Assembly (NCBI RefSeq): GCF_004193775.1
Contig: NC_041005.1
Coordinates: forward strand, 5,458,501 to 5,522,500
Direction of reading: 5' to 3'
Origin: Glycine soja
Taxonomy: Eukaryota > Streptophyta > Magnoliopsida > Fabales > Fabaceae
Length of the DNA: 64,000 nt
Position 1 is the first letter of the stretch. Every line of letters starts with the position of its first letter. This document shows, piece after piece, positions 36,399 through 48,200 of the stretch. The notes under the pieces were generated by a model. The model was not told the origin of the DNA, made no database searches, and saw only the letters and a list, made by a program, of their open reading frames with translations. The position numbers were made by a program, and so were the translations under genes.

Positions 36399-37705
36399 AT
36401 GGAAGTTGACTTAGTTCTTGCTCTCCCCACTCAAAATTCCGTTGAGGAATTCAAGCTTAACAAGTCGAAACAGATAGTGAGTTTACAGTTATGGAGAGCC
36501 AGTTGCGGTTCAGAAAGCGAAAAACGTGTCAAACACAATAAGCGCAGCTTCGAAGAGTCCTTTGGACATTTTTTGAAACCTTTGCCTTTACTAGTTTGGA
36601 GTGGACAGCCAAATGAAGAAGATGACCGCAGTGAAAAGGTGCAAAGAAACATTCACATACCAAACAAGTAAGTTGTGTCTCCACTTACTATGTTCTCCAT
36701 ATGTATGTTTGCTTACCCTTCTAAAACTAACTAGTAAAGTAATAATTGACATTTTGATCATATATATGTGCATTTTTTATGTTATTCTTTTATGGTACTT
36801 AGAGGTTTATCTCGTTAATTTGCGTAATAAAGGTTTCTATAAAATGTTAATTTAGACTACCAAAGTAAAACTCTAATTCTGATTTAATACCAGTATAAGA
36901 AGTACCTATAGAACTACATGTAAGTTTTGTTCTTAGTAAAGGACAACTAGAACTTCTGTAATGATAAGCTATTAAAAGAAGGTTATCTTACTTACTTTGA
37001 TGGTGTTCATACAGGAATGGTGATGAAGAAAACCATTTGGTGGGGTGGCCACCAGTTAAATCATGGAGGAGGAAAGAACTCCATCAGCAGCATCCTGCGA
37101 GAGGCCGAATTAGGAACGATAGGATTCAAGCTAATGAAAATCAAAGTAGAGGACCAAACTCTTTATATGTCAAGGTTAACATGGAAGGGGTAGCCATAGG
37201 AAGGAAAATCAATTTGAGGCTTTTCAATTCTTATCAGACACTCACAAGCAGCTTGATCAGCATGTTTGCTAAATGTAAGTGAATGGTTCTACATTTCTTT
37301 TTTCTTTTGAGTTTGTTGTGAGATGTATGCAGTGGATTTGATTTTTGATTTGGTCTATACATGTTATATTTGAACAGACCAAAAATTTGAGGAAGTTGGA
37401 GAAAGTTACACGCTCACCTTTCAAAACGAACAAGGGGAATGGCTGCAAGTAGGACATGTTCCATGGCAGTATGTGCATATTTTATATATACATTGATTAC
37501 ATACTTCCATTGACTACTTTATGCCACGGAAACTTTAAGGACAATTCATTCCTTGGAGAAAAAATTAAAAAAGAGAGAAACTTTAGGAATATTATTATTA
37601 TTATTGGTAAGGTATCTAAAGAAAAACATTTTCTTGATTTGCAGATCCTTTATAGGTACTGTGCGGCGTTTAGTGATACTGAGGAATGGAAGTGAAACTA
37701 TTTGA
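36399..37705 (+). CDS. IAA29: Aux/IAA transcriptional repressor, IAA29-like
   Basis: Exons 36399-36667, 37015-37274, 37378-37468 and 37645-37705; GT/AG borders; 681 nt, giving 226 aa. Domain I is an EAR motif LVLAL (residues 5-9), which recruits TOPLESS co-repressors. Domain II, the auxin degron bound by TIR1/AFB, reads VGWPPVKSWRRK with GWPPV at 100-104. The C-terminal PB1 domain (from about 140) has LYVKVNMEG with Lys143, then KINLRLFNSYQTLTSSLISM, YTLTFQNEQGEWLQVGHVPW and FIGTVRRLVILRNGSETI. The protein acts in the nucleus, binds ARFs and is degraded when auxin is present. Where most members have GDVPW this one has GHVPW, and DGDW reads QGEW, so the acidic side of the PB1 surface is changed. 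Its position in the conserved gene block supports IAA29 (AT4G32280). Two ARF-type sites lie upstream. Confidence 0.9.
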
Positions 37706-40287
37706 CACAGATTTTTATCTGTGCTCTGATGTTGTTTATGGTGTCGGTTCGGGAAAAGAGTATTAGCTTGAATAGGTTGTAGAAAGCAAAAGCAAAGTAT
37801 GAAAGAGTCGGATTACAAATAACTTGCTTCAGCTTTGATTCTTTTTAATAATTTTGTATTGTTTCAATCACAAGTAACCTGATCGAACTTTCAAATGTCA
37901 GCATCTGCCAAAATAATCAGCGAAATTTGCCCATGATCGTGAAATTGAGAGCAATGGTTCACTTGTACTTGTTAAGTAATCTGCAAGGCAATTTATAGCT
38001 ATAATTAAGTGGTTGGTGGGGGCTTATAATAAGGATGTGGCTGTACATGAAGAAAGCATGAACTAATCAAAGCCTTACTTTGACCTTGTAATAATAGAGT
38101 CTTTGGTTTAATAATTTATATGAACCTTGTCATATTTACATATCAGAATTTCGTTGGTCCCGACTCCTCTCTGATCAAGCTCAAAGCTTACCAAAAAAAC
38201 TAACTAGTCATGCTTTCACTCACAATTCAAAGGAGTTGATTATGTATATTTGTTAACTAAATTAAATCCTGTGTGTCAAGGACCAATCCCATCCTAAACT
38301 AATTTTTCAGAAGCAATGGTCAAATTCCTGGTCAGTTAGTTAATAATAATACTCTAATATCATGAAAGCTCATGCTCTTGGGTAAAAGCTCTTGCTCTAT
38401 ATTGAATTTCATGTCTAAACCTTAACTTCCCCTAAAAAGTAGTACTACTATGAAATTTTGGTTTCTCTTTTCAGTTTGCCCTTAAAACTGAGCGATGATA
38501 CCCTTAAAATCACCTCAAATTTAGTTGCAATAAATTCTTCTCTGACTTGTCACTCTAGAGCATGTAACTACCGTTGAGCTGTAATATCTAACTTTATATC
38601 CACCTTTTCAGTTCTCATCTATTGTTCTAGCTGGTTCTGGAGACATAATTTCCTTATGCACGCTGGCCTCATTGAATACATTCATCTACTGCTCCCTCTC
38701 TTCTCAAATCTAACAGAAAAAAAAATGGATTCATGCAAACTAATAAAATTAGTTAACCACATCTAATTGCATCAATCTCAATTAAAATTTTAATTTTTTT
38801 TAACTTATCCATTGGAATTTGGTATTAACAATATAAATAAGTCATTGGAACTAAAAACTCTCATTAAATGATGTTTTAAAAATAATAACATTAAATTGGA
38901 TAAAGTTAGTTGAAATTTTTTTATATTTGAAACCAAGAAAAATGTATTTTTTTTTTCTTCTTATATTTGATAACGGATGGATTAATTATATGCTTGACTT
39001 CTTCACTCTTGCATTTTCATGAAAAGTGGAATTCCATGAAATTTTATTCAAGATAATTAATAATGCAGCAGAATTCCCAAGTTCATTTAATTCTAAATGT
39101 GACATATATATGCAATAGAGCGGGTTATGGGATTACCTGTAATGGACAAACTTGACATCGGCCCTAACGGATCCTGTTCAAAAGTCAAAACTACTAGTAT
39201 TGTAGTCTCAACAGGACAAATGCAACATGGGTTTGGTTTTTTTTCTTCAATACAATGAAGACAATAAAGTTTAAATCTAAAACTTTGTGTAAACTATCTA
39301 ACCTCCTATGCCGACACTATTGAATTAATATGGGCCTCTTCTTGTGATAAACAATAGTATAGGATAATCTGCTTTTGTTAGGATGTGAATGGATGTGAGA
39401 AACAAGCGAAAATAAGTTTTTGCCTAGTTCTCAAACAAGGTTGAATCACATTGAATGCCATAAAGATCAAATTCATTTGGGTCTTATTATTAAACCTAGT
39501 TAAGGAATCAATAAACTAAAGGTTATTACTAAAAATCATGAGCAAGCTGAACTATAATGTATCACCATCTCTGAAGTCTGAAGTGTGAAATAACTCGAAT
39601 TGTGTATAATCCTCACCTGGCTCACCATATTTTGATACTTCCAGCTTCCAGTGCAATTGAGGAGATTCAGGTACCCTGTCATGTATTTTTAAGGACCCAC
39701 TTCGCTCACTGGTATAGATATTTATAGCTGACTATGATTTTAATTTAACACGACTGTGTTATAGATATTAGTAGTTGAATTGCTTTGGAAGTTAGTGTGA
39801 GTTAAATGATTAATCATAGCTATTTGAAGTTAATTGATAGATGTTGACAGGATTATGCTTATTTACATTGTTTTCCTCATTTTTCAATCAACAGCAATTC
39901 TATATTTTTCCTTATTTTCAAGTCTCTTTGACTCTATCATATTTCTCGAAATGCTGTTAAGTTTTTTTTTGCTAAAATAGGAAGTTAATAGATGAAACAA
40001 GAAAAATTAAATGACACACTGATATCTTCCTCTGATTTCTTGGTCAAGTGTTGAATAATTTTGTCTTAGTTGACTGCGAGTTTGTTCCTTAACATCCCTT
40101 TCTAAGTTCAAAAGTTTAGTGAAATTTGGTTGTTAGTAAATTCAAAAACAACCGTTTTGAACACCGTTTTATCTTCTGTTGAAATTTTGTTGAATATTCC
40201 CCAAGTAGTTTCAGTTGACATTTGAAAACTGGTCGAATTTAATTTATTGCGAATAATTAAAAATAAAAATGTATTATTTAATTAACA
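37706..40287. other. Intergenic between Aux/IAA and tRNA genes
   Basis: The first few hundred bases are probable 3' UTR of the Aux/IAA gene. I see no other gene, RNA or clear repeat in the remaining AT-rich DNA. Confidence 0.5.
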
Positions 40288-40360
40288 CGATCACGGTGGG
40301 ACTCGAACCCACAATCTCCCGCTCCGGAGGCGAGCGCCTTATCCATTAGGCCACGCGACC
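40288..40360 (-). tRNA. tRNA-Arg (anticodon CCG)
   Basis: A 73-nt cloverleaf on the minus strand. The acceptor GGTCGCG pairs with CGTGATC (two G-U pairs), the discriminator base is G, the D arm is GCCTAATGGATAAGGC, the anticodon stem is CTCGC/GCGGG with loop CTCCGGA, and the T arm is GTGGG TTCGAGT CCCAC. The anticodon is CCG, reading CGG (Arg). No intron. A run of T follows within 20 bp downstream, as for pol III termination. The CCA is not encoded, as usual for eukaryotes. Confidence 0.96.
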
Positions 40361-42700
40361 AATGCTTGGTATTTGATAGGGTTCTAATAATCATAATTTT
40401 ATAGTAACAAAATTAAAATGGGGCGCAAAGTCTACATTAATTGAAAAAAACATCTACAAGTACAGGACTAAGTGGTGGTTCATTGGCCGGCAACCTAACT
40501 TAGCCACTAAAGTAGATTAAGACTTGAAATTTTGTTTAATAAAAAAGGTCAGGTTCAAAATATTAAAAGTTATTTTCAACTTAACACTTAACATGCAAGT
40601 GTTAAAGTAAATACATAAAAGATATTGTTCAAAGGCTTATTAAAAATTAAAACTTCTTTTAAAGACTTTATGATAGAAATATACTTTTATTTTTCGCACA
40701 GCGTCAAACTTTTAAAGTTTTTAACTCAAACCTTTAAAATAAAATTTTAATTTCAAATATATAAATCTAAAGCCTTATATTAAACAAAAAAAATATGTTT
40801 GTTTTTAAAAGGTAATTTATTTTCTTATTAATAATTATAACAAACTATTTTATTTTTATGTAGCGTCTTATTTAAAAGTAAATATAAAACAAAATAAAAT
40901 GAAAACCATATTTTGAAAGTAGAAAAAGTCTTTGAATCTGATGGGGCTTGGAAGCTTGGGTTGATTGTTTCCAGTTTGTATCCGCAGCACAGATGGATCT
41001 AGGATGGTTGAAAAAGAACTAACCCAATTTGAAGTCTACATTTTTTTGTTGAATAACTTAGATCGACGACGAAAGAAATGGTTTAAAGGGTCAATGTAGA
41101 ATTCAAAGCATGCGTTGGATTAGTGATTCAACAGCTAATTACTAGTTCAGGGTCAGCTGTGTGTGATATAGATGCACTTCTCTTCTCTTTGTCGTTACAA
41201 CTATAATACCAAATAAAAATATCATTTCCTCTCGTTTTTGAGCTGGCAAGTGTGTTGTTTGCTAAACGCCAAGTTGTTTTTTTATTTTAATTCCCATAAA
41301 AAATATATATTTCATTTTTTTGTCCACATAAGAAAATTACATTGGTTCCTAATTACATTTAGTACACATTTTTTTTTAGTTTATACGAAAAAAAAAATCT
41401 AACGTAATATTTTCTTATATGAGAAGTAATATTAGGTGTAAATATTTTTTTTTAATTTATTTCTTTCAAAAAAAAATAATGATCATGCTTTGACTTTCGG
41501 TCCATGACCTATTTTTTCAATAAAAAAGACACAACTTAAAGTGACTAACAAATCAACAATATATTATTTTTATTTCCTTATGTCCTAGATCATGCCAATG
41601 GAGTGAGTTAAAGTGAATTTTACTCTTTTCATCTCCATCCGCGTCTAAGGACAATATGGGATATATTTAGGGTTGAGGGTGGAAGATCTATAACTGAAAT
41701 GAAAAATGCCTGCAGGGATTAGCTTAAAAACTAATATTTTATTTTTATTTTTATTTTTATCCTCATTAATTTACTTGTTTTTTTTATCTTTTAATCAATC
41801 AATTAATTACATTTTTCTTTATATCATTTTATATTTATCAGCTTTTGTAGTTATTGTTATTATATAGAGCTTTGTAAAAGTTTTATCTTAAGTAAAATTG
41901 ACTATGTGAATCACATAACTTACATCATTGGACACAATTAAAAATCAAAGTTACCACACTCATAGTGGATACCAAATTTTCAGTCAATGTTAAGTCTTCG
42001 ACAGTAAGCTTGTTCCAAATTCAACAATATCTACTTTATTATTGTGGATAAGTCTACACACAAGAGAATGCCATTAATTAAGTGAGGCAAATTAGGGATC
42101 AATTCACATATTCAGAATAGATTGTCACATTAAACATATTTTAAGCATTGATTGACAAAAATCTAGATCTAATATATGATTGATTAATCCATTATTTATG
42201 GTATGATTGATGTATGTAATTTAATGTATGATAATTACGAAATTTGACCTAAAATCCAGAAGAATCCAAACATATAATTCCATTATTTTCTCATTTTATC
42301 ATCCTTTATAAACCCGCTTAACAAAATAGAAAAGTAACTTCTTTCCATTTTTTTTTTCATGTAATTGTGTAACACGTTAAAAGGCCATTTGCATCAAGAT
42401 AACATAAACTAATATTATTTAAGTAAAAGAAGGCAATCAAGGCAACATAAACAAATGAAAATGGAAGTACAACATCCCACTTAAACGCCAATAAGGAGTA
42501 GAAAAGAAAGAAGAAGAAGAAGAAGAAAAGGTAAAGAAGGAAGGAAGAGAAAAAATAAGCAGAAAAGGCAAACACACAAGACAAATAATTCGTTGCTTTC
42601 CATGAATCCAAAGCATTTCAATTTTAACTCTCCCACCGACGACGCCTTCTTCTGGCTCGAGGCTTCGGGAAAGTTCAAAAATTCCAATCACACAGATGCT
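40361..42700. other. Intergenic between tRNA and ANTH genes
   Basis: AT-rich DNA without supported genes. A (GAA)n tract near 42506-42535 produces long minus-strand Ser/Phe-rich frames that I regard as artefacts. Confidence 0.5.
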
Positions 42701-42773
42701 TTAATGAATTAAAAATCACACTTAGTTTGTGTACTTCAAGCGGGCCCCACCTCATCACCGCACCATCCGTCTC

Positions 42774-42779
42774 CACGTG
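42774..42779 (+). promoter_or_regulatory. G-box CACGTG (ABRE-like CACGTGTC)
   Basis: A palindromic G-box about 490 bp upstream of the ANTH gene start codon, in a GC-richer patch. A CT-rich tract at about 42973-42992 marks the probable start-site region. Functional use is not shown by sequence alone. Confidence 0.4.
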
Positions 42780-43137
42780 TCCACATCGCAACAGCAAGGA
42801 TCAGAAAGAAGATCGCTATCAAGAAGGAGAAAACCCGTCGACGTCACCGTAACCCGTACGCGTCGTATTGCACTAAAATAAACCCGCGACACATCCAATC
42901 CCACCCTCCCTTCAGACAGAGAGTTTCGGTAGACGGTAGCTATTAACATTACAACACCTTTTTATTATTTCACCTCTCTCTCTCTCTCTCTCATTGCCAT
43001 AGATCTGAAACACAGATCACAGGGTTAACGCTTTTTGACCCTTCTCTCCATTGGTCATTCCCCCGAATACGCCGCACCTATAATCTAGCACCGACCGGAC
43101 CCTCCATACCCGTTTTCGCGCGGATCTAGGAGCTCAG

Positions 43138-43218
43138 GTAATCCCCGAGGAATTTTCAATTGTTATCGGTTGAATTTCAACGGTTTTCTTCTTTTTGAAA
43201 TTTAGTTGATTAATTCAG
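43138..43218 (+). other. Possible 81-bp intron in the 5' UTR of the ANTH gene
   Basis: A donor AGCTCAG/GTAATCC and an acceptor TTAATTCAG bracket an AT-rich stretch just upstream of the start codon at 43267. 5' UTR introns are frequent in plants. This one is at the short end of the size range. Confidence 0.4.
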
Positions 43219-43266
43219 CTAGGGTTTAGTGTGTGAGTGAATAAGGTTGTTGTTGGGGGGTTTGCG

Positions 43267-45225
43267 ATGGCTCCGACCACGATCCGGAAGGCGATTGGGG
43301 TGGTGAAGGACCAGACAAGCATCGGGATAGCGAAGGTTTCGAGCAACATGGCGCCGGAGATGGAGGTCGCGATTGTGAAGGCGACGAGCCATGACGACGA
43401 CCCCGCGAGCGAGAAGTACATAAGGGAGATCTTGAACCTCATGTCCCACTCGCGTGGCTACGTCCACGCGTGTGTCACCGCCGTGTCCAAGCGTTTGGGG
43501 AAGACGCGCGACTGGATTGTGGCGCTCAAGGCGCTGATGCTCGTGCACAGGCTCATGAACGAGGGCCCGCCGCTGTTCCAGGAGGAAATCCTCTTCGCCA
43601 CCCGCAGGGGAACCAGGCTCCTCAACATGTCTGATTTCAGAGATGAGGCTCACTCCAGCTCCTGGGATCACTCCGCTTTTGTGAGGACCTATGCTATGTA
43701 TCTAGATCAGAGGCTTGACTTGATGCTCTTTGATAGAAAAAGCACCGCCGCCTCCTATGGTGGCGGTGCGGGTAGTGTTGGCGGTGGCGGCAGTGATGAT
43801 AGATTTGGCGGAAGAGACAATTTCCAGTCACCGCCGTATGAGTACGGCGGTGGTGGTGAATTTAGAGGGGAAGGCGGCTATGGGAATGGGATGAGGAAGA
43901 CGAGATCGTATGGGGACATGAGTGAATCGGTGGGGAGAGGGGAAGAGAAGAGGGTTGTGAGTGTGACTCCGCTGAGGGATATGACGCCAGAGAGGGTTTT
44001 CGGGAAGATGGGACATTTGCAGAAGTTGTTGGATCGGTTTTTGGCTTGTAGGCCTACTGGGTTGGCTAAGAATAGCAGGATGGTTTTGATTGCGCTGTAT
44101 CCTGTGGTTAAGGAGAGTTTTCAGTTGTATGCTGATATATGTGAGGTTTTGGCTGTGTTGCTTGATAAGTTCTTTGATATGGACTATGCTGATTGTGTGA
44201 AGGCTTTTGATGCTTATTCTAGTGCGGCTAAACAAATTGATGAGTTGGTTGCATTTTACAATTGGTGTAAGGATACCGGTGTGGCGAGGTCCTCGGAGTA
44301 CCCTGAGGTTCAGAGGATTACCAATAAGTTGCTTGAGACATTGGAGGAGTTTGTGAGGGATAGGGCCAAGAGGCCAAAGAGTCCGGAGAGGAAAGAGGAG
44401 GTTCCGCCGGTGGAGAAGGTAGAGGAGGAGCCGGCCCCGGATATGAATGAAATCAAGGCACTGCCACCACCAGAGAATTATATCCCACCTCCTCCGCCTG
44501 AGCCAGAGCCTAAGCCGCAGCCACAGGTTACGGAGGATTTGGTGAATCTGAGAGACGATGCAGTTACTGCAGATGATCAGGGAAATAAATTGGCTTTGGC
44601 ACTCTTTGCTGGTGCACCTGCTAATAATGTAAATGGATCATGGGAAGCCTTCCCATCAAATGGACAGCCAGAAGTGACTTCAGCCTGGCAAACCCCAGCT
44701 GCAGAGCCCGGGAAAGCTGATTGGGAATTGGCATTGGTAGAGACTGCTAGCAATTTGTCAAAGCAGAAGGCAACTTTAGGTGGTGGGTTTGATCCTCTAT
44801 TGTTGACTGGCATGTATGATCAAGGAATGGTGAGGCAGCATGTCAGCACTACCCAACTGAGTGGAGGGAGTGCAAGCAGTGTGGCATTGCCAGGACCTGG
44901 GAAGACTACAACCCCTGTGTTGGCTCTCCCCGCCCCGGATGGATCCGTGCAGCCAGTTAATCAGGATCCATTTGCCGCATCGCTGAGTGTTCCACCACCG
45001 TCCTATGTCCAAATGGCTGATATGGAGAAGAAGCAGCACTTGCTTGTGCAGGAGCAGCAGGTGTGGCATCAGTATGCTAGGGATGGGATGCAAGGTCAAT
45101 CTAGCTTGGCCAAACTGAATGGCGCTGGATACTATGCCGGAGGTCCTATGCCCATGATGCCTTATGGAATGCCCCCAGTCAATGGAATGGGGCCTCCAAC
45201 CGGGTATTATCACACTCCTTACTGA
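43267..45225 (+). CDS. AP180-type clathrin assembly protein with ANTH domain
   Basis: A single exon, 652 aa. I start at the ATG at 43267 (MAPTTIRKAIGVVKDQTS); the frame extends upstream only through a GTG. The N-terminal ANTH domain has KVSSNMAPEMEVAIVKATSH, EKYIREILNL, LGKTRDWIVALKALMLVHRL and DFRDEAHSSSWDHSAFVRTY. A Gly-rich linker follows, then MTPERVFGKMGHLQKLLDRF and the helical LYADICEVLAVLLDKFFDMD. The C terminus is disordered, Pro-rich, with an adaptor-type DPF (NQDPFAASL) and a Met/Pro/Gly-rich tail. The ANTH domain binds phosphoinositides at the plasma membrane; the tail recruits clathrin and AP-2 in endocytosis. It is close to Arabidopsis AT4G32285 (CAP1) as I recall it. Length and intronless CDS fit. 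Confidence 0.94.
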   Translation: MAPTTIRKAIGVVKDQTSIGIAKVSSNMAPEMEVAIVKATSHDDDPASEKYIREILNLMSHSRGYVHACVTAVSKRLGKTRDWIVALKALMLVHRLMNEGPPLFQEEILFATRRGTRLLNMSDFRDEAHSSSWDHSAFVRTYAMYLDQRLDLMLFDRKSTAASYGGGAGSVGGGGSDDRFGGRDNFQSPPYEYGGGGEFRGEGGYGNGMRKTRSYGDMSESVGRGEEKRVVSVTPLRDMTPERVFGKMGHLQKLLDRFLACRPTGLAKNSRMVLIALYPVVKESFQLYADICEVLAVLLDKFFDMDYADCVKAFDAYSSAAKQIDELVAFYNWCKDTGVARSSEYPEVQRITNKLLETLEEFVRDRAKRPKSPERKEEVPPVEKVEEEPAPDMNEIKALPPPENYIPPPPPEPEPKPQPQVTEDLVNLRDDAVTADDQGNKLALALFAGAPANNVNGSWEAFPSNGQPEVTSAWQTPAAEPGKADWELALVETASNLSKQKATLGGGFDPLLLTGMYDQGMVRQHVSTTQLSGGSASSVALPGPGKTTTPVLALPAPDGSVQPVNQDPFAASLSVPPPSYVQMADMEKKQHLLVQEQQVWHQYARDGMQGQSSLAKLNGAGYYAGGPMPMMPYGMPPVNGMGPPTGYYHTPY

Positions 45226-48200
45226 TACCCCTTTCACCTTTTTTTTCTTTTCTGTGTCACATCTATAGGTTGTTTCGTTTATTTTTTACTACGACATAGT
45301 GTTTGGCTTGGTTTCAAATGATGTCATCTTATTCTTGAGATCTGCACATTAGTACAACGGGGTTGCTAAGGAGACTGGGTTGAAGAGACAAATTCTTGTT
45401 GGGTTTTGATGCTGGGAGATGTGTAACTCATTTGTGATATCTCTCTGTATTTTGTAATATTAGCATTTTCTTCCCGATTTTGTACTTCCAAGTGATTCTT
45501 GCACCTTAAAAACAAACGATTAACTACTGTAAATTTTATTAAATGCTGGTACTGATGAACACTATTGGTTATACCAAATGATATTTCCATCTTGTGGGAG
45601 CAGCCTTGACTGCCTATTCTTAAACTTTACTATAGGTACTCGGGAAGTGGTTCCTTTAGGGTGGAGTTAGATGTATTAGTAAGTTGCTGGGTTTGACATT
45701 AGGAATAGGAAGTAAGTTTTCAATCCGGTTATTTTTCCTTGTCTTACCTTTGGTCACCGAATTTAACTACATCATCATTAATGTTATCTAGGGATGTCAA
45801 GCAACATCTCTTATGGCATTCAAGTTATATGATTGGGTCTTTTCATTAACAATATAGTTGTCCCATACTCTTCAGTTCCTATCGTTAACAACTATTCAAT
45901 TTGAATCTTGAAACTATTATTTTCGACTATTTGGTGAAGATTGTCTAAATGGTGAGTGAAGACAGGTAAACCGTCTGTCATTGTAAGCTGTAGGCGATAC
46001 ATGTGTTTTGGATACAGTAATATAGTTTCTCTCTTCAAGCTTTTGGGTTGGGTTAAGAAAAAGTAGAGCTTTCCTATGTGTTTGTTAGCTCGTGGCGTTG
46101 TGGCATGTGGGGGGGCTTTTCTTTGCTATATATAGTTTGTCTGCTTATGTACTCATGCATAAAGTTGAGATTAATTGTTACTGTAATATGATCGTTCAAT
46201 TATATGCTCATATATTATGTGACAATTCATGATTCAACAGTAGTATTAAATTTTAATTTTCGTCCCATTATTTTATAAAATTCACAATTTTGATTTCATC
46301 CTTAATTTTGCATACACTAATTTCTTTATTATATTTTAATTAATTAAATTATTTTTTATGATACTTTAATTAATATGTTAGATTTAGGGTTAAATGAGAC
46401 TAAAATAAAACAAATAAATTATGCATAGTTGAGAATTGGATTAAATCGTGGATTTTCTAAAACAGAATCAAAATCGCGGGAAAAAAAAGGAGGACCACAA
46501 TCACTCATCAAGAATGAAAAAGGGTTAAAATTACAGTTTAGCCATTTAGTAAAATTGATTTAGTAAAAGTATCAGCTCTCATTAGTCATTGGAGTCGACA
46601 TGATGATAATGTTAAACGAAGTTGTGTTTGAATATGTCACAAGAACTCTAGATAATGGGTAAAAATCATATTAAAGCATTTTGGAAGAAGCATAATTGAA
46701 CTTATGATTTCCCAAGTTCTTTTATACAAGTTCATAAAAAACCAAGAAAGTTTATGATATAAGATTACTTTTAATTATTGGTAATTTTAAAAAATAGTGA
46801 AATTAATTTAGAGATAAAAAAGAGTAAATTGAAAGGAATAAATAGTTTAGAAAAGTGAGAATCTCATCTTCCAAATTATTTAGCATCGCAACTAATATTT
46901 GAGAAAATGGCTGAAAGCTTGGTTTTAGTTTTAGAACTCAGTTTTATGGACTTGTCCGTCTAGTTTGTTTTTTTGTTGTTCCCATTTCCCAACTAGATTT
47001 CGTTGATTATCTGTACAAGACGGCCTGTGGATGAAGCCGAGAAAATAAATATATCTTTTTCCACCATACACATAGGATTCTCATGCATTGAACTCTTCCA
47101 GTAAGTTTACAGTTATACCCTCTTTATTTTATATAACTTTTTTATTATGATGACTTTAAACACAATGGTAATGGTGATACCGGTTGCCAAACACTATTAA
47201 ATTAAGATATTCATGCCCCACTAACGAAGAAACCAAAAGGAGTTTCTGCTTCGATTTTATAACTTAGCATTTTGAATGGAAAGATCATACTTGTAATGCA
47301 CAAACTGTGCAAAGCACTAGTTCGATGTTTCGCGAAAACTCAGCTTTTGGCATCATAACCCCACCGTTTTCCTTCCTTTACACCCATGGCCACATAAATT
47401 AAAAACGAGAGCTTGACCTCGCTCGATGCTTTCTTGCCCGTGCTTTTCTTTTCCATGGCTACCTTTTGGTTTCTTTTTTTAAGAAAGAATAATACTAACA
47501 TTTTAATAACTTTATATTCATATCTTGAAGTCATTAAATGGTATTTTACATTTTGTTAAATTATAAAATTATAATACACACACGACTTTACTCCTTACTA
47601 ACTACACTAATTTAGTTGCCATTACTTTTTCCTTTATATAGTGGTCAGGGCGTGAGGCTACTTGCTATAACTTTAACAAGGCATTTTCAACATTGTTATT
47701 TATCCTTAATTATTACTTATAACTCAAATAAGTGACAAAAATAGGGTTTCATTATTTTTTTTGTTTCTCTTCTTCCACTTATTTGCATGTATAACTTATA
47801 CTATATATAATATTTATTTTAGGTTAAATTATTTTTTTGGTCCCTCTATTTTTTTTTAATTTGTTCAACTTAGTTCCTCTATTATTAAAATGTTTTACGT
47901 ATATATGTAATGTGACCCGTATAACACAACAGAAAGTCTTCATAACAGACATATTTCCATGATATTTTTGTAAGAAAGTTTTAAAAGATGTAAGGGGCGA
48001 ACTTAGCACAAAATGGAGTCGAAATTGCTAAGGTCCGAAAGAATTTAGAAAATGAAGTTGATATGATAGATAAGCATTGAAAGGTCAACTGCAACTTTCT
48101 TTGTTAGGTCATCTGTCCCACCCTTATCTGTTCTACTTCTAGGAAAGGGTTCTCTATTTTGGGTCCAGAGGAAAACGAAATGGTTTGTTGAATCGCACTT

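Noticed and set aside
42357..42691. Three overlapping Ser/Phe-rich minus-strand frames
   Set aside because: Caused by a (GAA)n tract in the promoter region of the ANTH gene; low complexity, no homology.
43237..43266. GTG start giving an N-terminal extension of the ANTH protein
   Set aside because: Not an ATG, and the family begins at MAPxTIRKAIG, which matches 43267.
43219..45237. Several long frames antisense to the ANTH gene
   Set aside because: Shadows of the GC-richer coding sequence on the opposite strand.
47340..47534. Lys-rich minus-strand frame
   Set aside because: Short, no homology recognised, no promoter or splice context.
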